Origin: an uncultured Clostridia bacterium
GTDB taxonomy: Bacteria > Bacillota > Clostridia > Christensenellales > DTU072
Direction: 5' to 3'
Length of the DNA stretch: 64,000 nucleotides
Assembly (NCBI GenBank): GCA_934274515.1
Contig: CAKQTC010000001.1
Span: 62,001 to 126,000 of the forward strand
The translations under genes and the position numbers were made by a program. The notes beneath the pieces were generated by a model. It did no database searches. It was not told the DNA's origin and saw nothing but the letters and a program-made list of their open reading frames with translations. This document shows positions 23,352 through 31,700 of the stretch, one piece after another; position 1 is the stretch's first letter, and each line of letters opens with the position of its first letter.

Positions 23352-24035
23352 ATGGTGATAGGCGGATTGCAAAAACTTACGCTTCTCGATTATCCGTCAA
23401 AAGTTGCCTGCACGATTTTCGCACACGGTTGTAACTTTCGTTGTCCGTTCTGCCATAACTCGGCACTCGTCGTCGAGAAGCCGATTGACGCGATAAGTAC
23501 GGAAGAGATATTTTCTTTTCTTAAAAAGCGGATAGGGGTACTCGACGGAGTATGCGTTACGGGCGGAGAGCCGCTTTTACAAAAGGACGTGGGCGAGTTC
23601 TTGAAACGGGTTAAATCGTTCGGGTATTCGGTTAAACTCGACACCAACGGCAGTTTCCCCGAAAAACTCTCTTCGCTTATCGAAGAAAAACTCGTAGACT
23701 ACGTTGCGATGGACGTAAAAAACAGTCCCGACAGGTACGTTTTCACGGCGGGAGAACGGGTGGACGTAAATAGAATCGACGAGAGCATCGCTTTGCTTAA
23801 ATCGGGGGTTGTGGATTACGAGTTTCGCACGACGATAATAAAAGGTCACCACGACGAAGAAAGCGTAGCGTCGCTTGCCGAGTGGATAAAGGGTGCAAAG
23901 CGATATTATCTTCAAAATTTCGTTGACAGCGGCGCGCTTATAGGAAAAGCGGAAGGCGTGGACGAAAATAAAATGCGGGCGTTTCTCGCGATAGCGAAAA
24001 AGTACGTCCCGAACGCGGAACTTCGCGGAATGTAG
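23352..24035 (+). CDS. nrdG: Anaerobic ribonucleotide reductase activating protein (radical SAM)
   Basis: Generates the glycyl radical on NrdD by cleaving S-adenosylmethionine at a 4Fe-4S cluster. 227 aa. Cluster motif C27-x3-C31-x2-C34 in HGCNFRCPFCHN, the SAM-binding GGEPLLQ at about 73-79, and KLDTNG, YVAMDVKN further on, which mark the NrdG2-like subfamily. SD GGGAGGA. It lies 94 nt before nrdD in the same operon. The enzyme is oxygen-sensitive, so the organism can make dNTPs without oxygen. Confidence 0.93.
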   Translation: MVIGGLQKLTLLDYPSKVACTIFAHGCNFRCPFCHNSALVVEKPIDAISTEEIFSFLKKRIGVLDGVCVTGGEPLLQKDVGEFLKRVKSFGYSVKLDTNGSFPEKLSSLIEEKLVDYVAMDVKNSPDRYVFTAGERVDVNRIDESIALLKSGVVDYEFRTTIIKGHHDEESVASLAEWIKGAKRYYLQNFVDSGALIGKAEGVDENKMRAFLAIAKKYVPNAELRGM

Positions 24036-24129
24036 CGTAATTTTACCTACGTCCCCGACTGCAAAGCGGCTCAGCCGAATAAAATATAAAAAAAATACAA
24101 GAATATAAATAGTTTTAACGGAGGAAACA

Positions 24130-26511
24130 ATGTACAAGGTCATTAAGAGAGACGGAAAAATTTGCGAATTTGACATTGCCAAAATCAGCGAAGCCATCAG
24201 AAAAGCGTTCGAGTCCGTAGAAAAGGAGTATCATCCTACGGTCATCGACCTGCTTGCGCTCAAAGTTACAAGCGATTTTACGCCTAAAATCAAAGACGGC
24301 AAAATCGCGGTAGAAGATATACAGGACAGCGTGGAAGACGTGCTTGTTCAAGCAGGGTTTGCCGACGTAGCAAAGTCCTATATCCTTTATCGCAAACAGA
24401 GAGAGAAACTGCGTAATCTTAAATCGACGGTACTCGACTACAAATCCCTCGTAAACGATTATCTTAAAATATCCGACTGGCGCGTTAAGGAAAACAGCAC
24501 GGTTACCTACTCGGTTGGCGGACTTATCCTTTCCAACTCCGGCGCGATAACGGCAAACTACTGGCTTAGCGAAATCTACGACGAAGAAATCGCTTCCGCT
24601 CACCGCAACGCGGATATTCACATTCACGACCTCAGTATGCTCACGGGATACTGCGCCGGTTGGTCGCTTAAACAACTTATCAAAGAAGGGTTGGGCGGCG
24701 TTCCCGGAAAAATCACGTCGTCGCCGGCGGCTCATCTTTCCACGTTGTGCAACCAAATGGTCAACTTCCTCGGAATAATGCAAAACGAATGGGCAGGCGC
24801 GCAAGCGTTCTCGTCGTTCGACACCTATCTCGCTCCTTTCGTAAAGGCGGACAATCTTTCGTACAAAGAAGTTAAACAGTGTATTCAATCGTTCATCTAC
24901 GGCGTCAACACTCCGTCCCGTTGGGGAACGCAAGCGCCGTTTACCAACATTACTCTCGACTGGGTTGTTCCGAACGACCTTGCCGAACTTAACGCGCTTG
25001 TCGGCGGAAAAGAAATGGATTTCAAGTACAAAGACTGCGTAAAAGAAATGGCTATGGTAAACAAGGCTTTCATCGAAATAATGATAGAAGGCGACGCCAA
25101 CGGCAGAGGATTTCAATATCCTATCCCGACGTATTCCATTACTCGCGACTTTGACTGGTCGGAAACGGAAAACAACAAACTGCTTTTCGAGATGACCGCA
25201 AAATACGGCACGCCTTATTTCAGCAACTACATCAACAGCGATATGGAGCCGTCCGACGTCCGCAGTATGTGCTGTCGTCTGCGTCTTGACCTGCGCGAAC
25301 TTCGCAAAAAATCCGGCGGATTCTTCGGCAGCGGCGAATCGACGGGTTCGGTCGGCGTAGTTACCGTCAATATGCCGAGAATAGCCTACCTTGCGGCAAA
25401 CGAAGAAGATTTCTTCAAGCGTCTTACCCGTCTTATGGACATTAGCGCACGCAGTCTTAAAATTAAGAGAACGGTTATTACCAAACTTCTCGAAGGCGGA
25501 CTTTATCCCTACACGAAAAAATATCTCGGCACGTTCAACAACCACTTCTCCACCATCGGACTTATCGGTATGAACGAAGTCGGACTTAACGCGAAATGGC
25601 TGAGAAAAGACATGACGCACAAAGAAACGCAAGAATTCACGAAAAAAGTTCTTACGTTTATGCGTGAAAAACTAAGCGATTATCAAGAAAAATACGGCGA
25701 CCTCTACAATCTCGAAGCGACCCCGGCGGAATCCACGACGTATCGTCTTGCAAAACACGATAAAGAACGTTATCCCGACATTATCACCGCTTCGGAAAAC
25801 GGCAAAACTCCGTATTACACCAACTCGTCGCACTTGCCCGTAGGTTTCTCTTCCGACATTTTCGACGCGCTCGATATTCAAGACGAATTGCAGACTCTTT
25901 ACACGTCGGGCACCGTGTTCCACGCGTTTTTAGGAGAAAAACTCCCCGACTGGCAAGCGGCGGCCAATCTCGTAAGGAAGATTGCGGAAAACTATAAACT
26001 CCCCTATTACACGATGTCGCCTACCTACTCGGTATGCAAAAACCACGGTTACCTTTCCGGCGAACATTTCAAATGCCCCGTATGCGGCGAAACCGCGGAA
26101 GTATACAGCAGAATTACCGGTTACTACCGCCCCGTACAAAACTGGAACGACGGTAAACGCGAAGAATACGAAGAAAGAAAAGAATACGACATCGCTACTT
26201 CCGTCTTGAAACGTTCTCACGCCTGCTCTTGCGAAAACAGCGAATCGGCTTCCGTACAGGCGGATAAAGGAACCGAAAACGCGATTATTCTCTTCGCTAC
26301 GAAAACTTGCCCGAACTGTAAAATGAGCGCGACGATGCTCGAAAAAGCGGGAATCGAGTTCGTTAAGGTATACGCCGAAGACAACAGAGATGAAGTCGCG
26401 AAGTTCGGGATTGTGCAAGCGCCTACTCTCGTAGTAATCAAAAACGGCGAAATAACGAAATATCAAAACGCAAGCAACATCAAAAAATACATCGAAAGCG
26501 TAAAGGACTAA
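24130..26511 (+). CDS. nrdD: Anaerobic (class III) ribonucleoside-triphosphate reductase with fused C-terminal redoxin domain
   Basis: Reduces NTPs to dNTPs with a glycyl radical. 793 aa. An ATP-cone regulatory domain lies at about 1-90 (YKVIKRDGKICEFDIAKISE). The catalytic barrel follows, with DIHIHDL and the cysteine-bearing RSMCCRLRL. A zinc site (CKNHGYL, CPVCGE) precedes the radical loop RITGYYRPVQ, where G664 is the radical glycine. Unusually the protein continues for about 75 residues as a glutaredoxin/thioredoxin-like domain (IILFATKTCPNC, active-site CPNC at 727-730, then APTLVVIKNG). A linker with CSC lies between. SD GGAGG. trxB follows 4 nt later, so the reductant and its reductase are encoded together. 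Confidence 0.95.
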   Translation: MYKVIKRDGKICEFDIAKISEAIRKAFESVEKEYHPTVIDLLALKVTSDFTPKIKDGKIAVEDIQDSVEDVLVQAGFADVAKSYILYRKQREKLRNLKSTVLDYKSLVNDYLKISDWRVKENSTVTYSVGGLILSNSGAITANYWLSEIYDEEIASAHRNADIHIHDLSMLTGYCAGWSLKQLIKEGLGGVPGKITSSPAAHLSTLCNQMVNFLGIMQNEWAGAQAFSSFDTYLAPFVKADNLSYKEVKQCIQSFIYGVNTPSRWGTQAPFTNITLDWVVPNDLAELNALVGGKEMDFKYKDCVKEMAMVNKAFIEIMIEGDANGRGFQYPIPTYSITRDFDWSETENNKLLFEMTAKYGTPYFSNYINSDMEPSDVRSMCCRLRLDLRELRKKSGGFFGSGESTGSVGVVTVNMPRIAYLAANEEDFFKRLTRLMDISARSLKIKRTVITKLLEGGLYPYTKKYLGTFNNHFSTIGLIGMNEVGLNAKWLRKDMTHKETQEFTKKVLTFMREKLSDYQEKYGDLYNLEATPAESTTYRLAKHDKERYPDIITASENGKTPYYTNSSHLPVGFSSDIFDALDIQDELQTLYTSGTVFHAFLGEKLPDWQAAANLVRKIAENYKLPYYTMSPTYSVCKNHGYLSGEHFKCPVCGETAEVYSRITGYYRPVQNWNDGKREEYEERKEYDIATSVLKRSHACSCENSESASVQADKGTENAIILFATKTCPNCKMSATMLEKAGIEFVKVYAEDNRDEVAKFGIVQAPTLVVIKNGEITKYQNASNIKKYIESVKD

Positions 26512-26515
26512 TCAA

Positions 26516-27427
26516 ATGACCGATATTATAGTAATCGGCGGCGGCGCGGCAGGAATGACTGCCGCGTTGTACGCGTTAAGAAACGGCAAGAGCGTAACGG
26601 TTTTTGAAAAAGAAACCGTCGGCGGACAGATAGCGTCTTCTCCGCGGGTGGAGAATTTTCCGACGCACAAAAAAATAAGCGGCATCGACCTATCCGATAT
26701 GCTGTACGAGCAAATAACCGATCTCGGCGCGGAATTCGAACTCGCTACCGTAACGGCTGTCGAAAAAGAAGAAGAAGGAAAATTCAAAATCACCGCCGAC
26801 GACGGCGTTTACTATGCAAAAGCGGTTATCGTAGCGGCGGGCGTCAAGCATAAACACATAAATCTTCCCGGCGAAGAAGAACTCACGGGCAAAGGCGTGT
26901 CGTACTGCGCTGTGTGCGACGGAGCTTTTTTCTCCGGCGAAGAAGTCGCGTTAATCGGCGACGGCAACACCGCCCTTCAATACGGTATTCTTCTTTCCGA
27001 ATACTGCAAAAAAGTCTACGTCTGCACTTGGTTCGACAAATTCTTCGGCGACGCCGCGCTCGTAAAAGTGCTTAAAAAACTCGACAACGTCGAAATTATT
27101 CCCAACGTTTGCCTTACCGCGTTCAAAGGAACGGACGAACTCGACGGACTTACGTTTACTCGCAGAGAAGAAAAAACGACTTTCGACCTTCTCGTCAAAG
27201 GTTGCTTTATCGCAATCGGGCAAATCCCCGACAACAAAGCATACTCTCGCCTTGCCGACCTTGACAAGGACGGATACATCGTCGCCGACGAAACGGGAAC
27301 GACGAAAACCTCCGGACTGTACGCCGCAGGCGATTGCAGAACGAAAAAAGTAAGACAACTCACCACCGCCGTTGCGGACGGCGCGAACTGCGCAATGAAC
27401 GCCTGCGCGTACATCGCCTCGCTGTAA
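26516..27427 (+). CDS. trxB: Thioredoxin-reductase-like flavoprotein with altered NADPH site
   Basis: FAD enzyme that should reduce the redoxin domain of the neighbouring NrdD or a free thioredoxin. 303 aa. FAD motif IGGGAAGMTAALYALR, redox-active pair CAVC (in SYCAVCDGAFF), and the C-terminal FAD contact YAAGDC followed by VRQLTTAVADGA. In the pyridine-nucleotide domain GDGNTA is kept, but where NADPH enzymes have HRRxxxR this one has CTWFDKFFGD, with no arginines. It may therefore use NADH or another donor such as ferredoxin. Coupled to nrdD (4-nt gap, SD AAAGGA). Confidence 0.9.
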   Translation: MTDIIVIGGGAAGMTAALYALRNGKSVTVFEKETVGGQIASSPRVENFPTHKKISGIDLSDMLYEQITDLGAEFELATVTAVEKEEEGKFKITADDGVYYAKAVIVAAGVKHKHINLPGEEELTGKGVSYCAVCDGAFFSGEEVALIGDGNTALQYGILLSEYCKKVYVCTWFDKFFGDAALVKVLKKLDNVEIIPNVCLTAFKGTDELDGLTFTRREEKTTFDLLVKGCFIAIGQIPDNKAYSRLADLDKDGYIVADETGTTKTSGLYAAGDCRTKKVRQLTTAVADGANCAMNACAYIASL

Positions 27428-27455
27428 CTCCTTATTTATATCGATAATAACCTAA

Positions 27456-27478
27456 AAGCCGCTCTGTTCGAGCGGCTT
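27456..27478. terminator. Shared bidirectional terminator, trxB / galM
   Basis: A 9-bp stem AAGCCGCTC / GAGCGGCTT (27456-27464 with 27470-27478), 5-nt loop. GTTTTTA follows on the plus strand and TTTTAGG on the minus strand. It sits between two convergent genes. Confidence 0.85.
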
Positions 27479-27517
27479 GTTTTTAATGAAAAGCGATAAT
27501 TTTGCTCTATGAAAAAT

Positions 27518-28558
27518 TTACTTCTCTACCGAAAAAACGTATTCGGTGACCGAAGTAAACTTTTCTCCTTTTTTAAGAGTAATCGACGGAAATTCGGGTA
27601 CGTTGCACGCGTTGGGATATCCTTGCGTTTCTAGACACAAAGTGGACCGGCAGGGTAACTTAACTCGCGTAGGCAGGGATCCGTCAAGGAAATTCCCCGT
27701 ATAAAGTTGCACGCACGGTCTATCGGTATACACTTCCATTATCCTTCCCGATTTATGAGAAACCGCGCGAGCGCAAAGTTCTTTCCCGTCACATTTTTTA
27801 TCGATTATGTAGTTAAAATCATATCCGCCGTGAGCGTTTTCAAAATATTTATGCGGCGTTTTTATGTCTTTTCCTATGGTTTTCGGTGTGGAAAAATCAA
27901 ACGCCGTACCCGTAACGTGCGCTATTTCACCGTGACAAATCAATTCGTCGTCGGATACCGTAATACGGTGAGAATTAAGATAAAGTTCGGTTTCAAGCAC
28001 GCTGTTAAAATCCGCGTCAAGATTAAAGTACGCGTGGTTCGTAGGGTTGAACACGGTATCCGCGTCCGTAGCCGCGTTATAGCGGATTTGTAGAGCGTTT
28101 TCATCGGTCAAAGCGTAAGTGACGGTAAGCGTAAGCGTTCCGGGATACCCTTCTTCGCCGTCGGGCGAAACGTATGTAAGGTTAAGTTCGTTCCCGTTTT
28201 CGTCGGGAATTTCGGCAGTAAAAATCCTGCTGTCGAACCCGACTTTTCCGCCGTGCAGGCAGTTTTTCGCGTCGTTTGCGAAAAGTTTATATTCTTTTCC
28301 GTTAAGGGTAAACCGCGCGTCGCCGATACGATTGACCGTCCTGCCGATAATCGCGTTAAAATACGGGTTTTCTCCCCTGTATCCTTCCGGCGAAGAAAAT
28401 CCGGCGACTATGTCTTCCGCAACGCCGTTTCTATTCGGCGTAAAAAGTCTGTGCAAACGCGCGCCGAACGTGATTACGTCGGCATACAATCCGTTTTTGT
28501 TCGTTATTCGATAATTTTCTATACCGGTTTCCGTTTTTTCGATAAGTTTAACGCTCAT
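27518..28558 (-). CDS. galM: Aldose 1-epimerase (mutarotase)
   Basis: Interconverts the alpha and beta anomers of galactose or glucose, feeding the Leloir pathway. 346 aa, normal length. Family motifs: FGARLHRL, NPYFNAIIGRTVNRI, CLHGGKVGFDSR (catalytic-type His), NPTNHAYFNLD (second His) and LETQGYPNACN (catalytic Glu). SD GGAGAGAG. Promoter 25 nt upstream. galK and galT lie about 23 kb away. Confidence 0.93.
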   Translation of the reverse strand: MSVKLIEKTETGIENYRITNKNGLYADVITFGARLHRLFTPNRNGVAEDIVAGFSSPEGYRGENPYFNAIIGRTVNRIGDARFTLNGKEYKLFANDAKNCLHGGKVGFDSRIFTAEIPDENGNELNLTYVSPDGEEGYPGTLTLTVTYALTDENALQIRYNAATDADTVFNPTNHAYFNLDADFNSVLETELYLNSHRITVSDDELICHGEIAHVTGTAFDFSTPKTIGKDIKTPHKYFENAHGGYDFNYIIDKKCDGKELCARAVSHKSGRIMEVYTDRPCVQLYTGNFLDGSLPTRVKLPCRSTLCLETQGYPNACNVPEFPSITLKKGEKFTSVTEYVFSVEK

Positions 28559-28583
28559 TTTATCTCTCTCCGTTTTTGCTTAA

Positions 28584-28612
28584 AGTATAGCACGCTTTCT
28601 GCCTAAACACAA
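28584..28612 (-). promoter_or_regulatory. Promoter of galM
   Basis: Minus strand: -35 TTGTGT (28607-28612), 17-bp spacer, -10 TATACT (28584-28589). Confidence 0.5.
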
Positions 28613-28685
28613 TACCTAAACCCATAAACGCGCCGCGGATCTTACGAAAAATAACGCAATTCGTCCTCACAACGCGATTTAGGTA

Positions 28686-28733
28686 TTGAAATACCGACGA
28701 TATTATGATATTATATAATTAACTAATTATATA
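28686..28733 (+). promoter_or_regulatory. Promoter of the giant lipoprotein with overlapping palindrome
   Basis: -35 TTGAAA (28686-28691), 17-bp spacer, extended -10 TGATATTAT (28709-28714). A perfect 10+10 inverted repeat, TATATAATTA and TAATTATATA with AC between (28712-28733), covers the end of the -10 and the expected transcript start. It could be an operator. Confidence 0.5.
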
Positions 28734-28765
28734 CTAAAAAAGCGCGCTCCGCGACGGGAGAAAAT

Positions 28766-31700
28766 ATGAAAAAAAGATTGTTTATATTAATTTTTGCTTT
28801 AATTACCGTTCTGTTCTCGGTTGCCTTTTCGGCGTGTTCGCAAACGAAACCCGACGGCGAAACTCTCGGAAAATATTACAAAATAGCCGCGGACGGAACA
28901 TCTGACCCTTTGCGATGGATAGAACTTAAAGAAAACGGACGGTTCTCGAACGAAACAAAACTAAGCGGCGCGTACACCGTTAAAGGAGAAAACATAACCT
29001 TAACCGCCGCAGGCGAAAAAACTCTCGTCGGCACGATAAAAAAAGGCGAAATAAAACTTAACGACGGCGAAATTTACTGCAAAGAAGGCGTTACCCCGTC
29101 AAACTTCGTCCGTAAAGAAGACGTCTATTATACCGTAACTTTCGACACAAACGGCGGCACGGTAATCCCCTCTCAAAACGTAAAATCCGGCACGCGAGCG
29201 GCAGACCCCGACCAACCGACGAAAAAAGGGTTCGTTTTTTACGGTTGGTATACCGATAATACATATTCCGTCAAGTGGAATTTTAAGACGAACTTGGTCG
29301 AATCCGACGTCACGATTTATGCGAAAATGGTCGCCGAACAAGGCAAAATTACCGAAATAACCGTTAAAAACGGCGAAAATTCGCTCGAATCTAAAATCGA
29401 CGGCGACAATGTTTTTCTTTTAGCGGAGCAACAAATTTCCTCTGTCAACCTAGCGGACGCGATTACGCTTAACGACGAAACCGCTACTTGGAAAATCTAT
29501 TCCGATAAAAAAATGCAAAAAGAACTCGCCGATAAAGTCCTTTCTCTCGAAAACGGCGACAACGTTTTCTATATAAAAACCACGTCGAAAGACGGGTTCC
29601 AAACGTTCTCGTATATATTGAACGCGCATAGAAAACACGACGTTGAAATATCGTTTTTCTTCGATGAAAAGAGCGAAACTCCCCTCGCTACGCTTACCGT
29701 TTCCACTTACAGTCCGATACCGTCCGACGCTCTCGACAATCTGTCGGTCACGGGTTATACCGTTCTCGGGTGGAAAGACAGACACGAAAACGACGTCGTC
29801 CTTGGCGAAAACGGTTCGGTTTTCACCGAAAAGACATCGCTCTATGCGGTTTACAAGCCGAACGGGTACTCCGTTACTTACGACGCGAACGGCGGTACGA
29901 CGAAAGCGACCAAACAAATCGTCGATTACAACTCGGACTACACGCTCGAAATTCCCGTACGCGAAGGATACGCGTTTACGGGGTGGACAATCGGCGAAAC
30001 GCTCGTCACCGACGCAACCGGAAAGTGTCTTGCTCCCTACTCTTTCTCCGACGAAATTACGGTAAAAGCGGTCTGGCAAATCAATTCCTACTACGTTTTC
30101 GTCAACAATAACGACGAGGCAGGGTCGGTCGTTTCTTCTCGTAAAATAGGCGCGGGGTCGGTGGAATACAACCTTAACTACGGCAAAGTTATGGACGTGG
30201 CTGCGGACAAACTCGTGTACCACGTTCCCGAACGACAAGGCTATATCTTCGGCGGATGGTTCCTTTCTCCCGATTGCGACGGAACGCCTTACGAATTCAA
30301 CGATGAAATCGATAAGAAAACCGTTCTCTATGCAAAATGGATAGACATCGGCGACGCTACTCCTCTTTACGGCGGCACGAAAAAAACTATCTCCGTCCCG
30401 TCCGCAACCGACGAAAACAAATACTGCGCTTTCTACCCTCTTACGGACAATTCCGATAGCGTCGCTTACCTTGGCACGTTCCCGACAATCGGTTATCTTT
30501 ACGACGATGAGAAAAAACTCATTGCTTCATCGTCCGACGGCAACGAACTCTTCTCTTACGAGTTTGAACGCAACAAACTTTACTATATGCGTTTTGCGGG
30601 GAAATACCGCGAAGGGGTTACCGAAATCGCAATTAACGGCACCAAAACTCCCGATATAAGCGGCGAAATAATAGACGAAAAACTCAATTATTCGGAAAGC
30701 GTGACTCTTACGGTCGTTCCGCGCCCTGCTCCTTTCGTATGGCTCGGTTGGTTTTCGGACGGCAAAAAAGTAAGCGACGATAACGATTATTCGTATACGT
30801 TTAACGTGCCGGCAAAAAACGCCGTTCTTACGCCTAAATGGGCAAAGATAACGGCGACTCCGTCGGATGAAAAAGCAGGAACGACTAGCGTACCGCAAAA
30901 AACGCTGTTTGTAGGCGAACAAGTTACCGTGACCGCCGCGACGAACGGCGGATACGTTTGGCTCGGTTGGTTTAACGGTGACGACGCACTTACCAAAGAC
31001 AAGAGTTTTACCTATACGTTCGACGCAACCGAAAAAGGTGCGAATTTCACCGCAAAATGGGTCAAACTTTCTCTCGTTAATTCCGATGAGAACGCAGGAA
31101 CGATAACTCCCGTTGACGAAATCGCGTTCGTCCAAGGAGAAACGTTTTCCGCTACGGCTGTCGGCAACAACGGGTATGCTTTTCTCGGTTGGTTTATAAA
31201 CGGCGAAAAAGTAAGTCAAAAAGACGCGTTTTCCTACGACTTCACCGTTCCCGCTACCGATTTGACGATAACGGCGCGTTGGTGCTCGATTACGGCGGTC
31301 AGTTCCGACGAAACTCTCGGCACGGTTCGTTTTCTCGAAAACAAGCCTTTCCTTCCCGGTGAAGACGCGGAGGTTACCGCTACGGGTAAGAACGGCTCGG
31401 TTTGGCTCGGTTGGTTTATAAACGGCGAAAAAGTAAGTTTAGACAATTCGTTTACTTACAAGTTTTCCGTTCCCGAAAGCGACGTTGCGCTTGTCGCGAA
31501 ATGGGACAAAATCGTCGTGAACAAGTCCTGCGACGGCGGCGAAATTATCATACCGCAAAAAGTTATTCTTCTCGGCGAAAAAGCGGAATTATCCGCTACC
31601 GTGAACGACGGTTTCGCTTTTCTCGGTTGGTTTGACGATTCGTCGGATTCTATCGTCTGCGACAAGGTCGATTATGCGTTTAAGGTGTCCGAGAACAACC

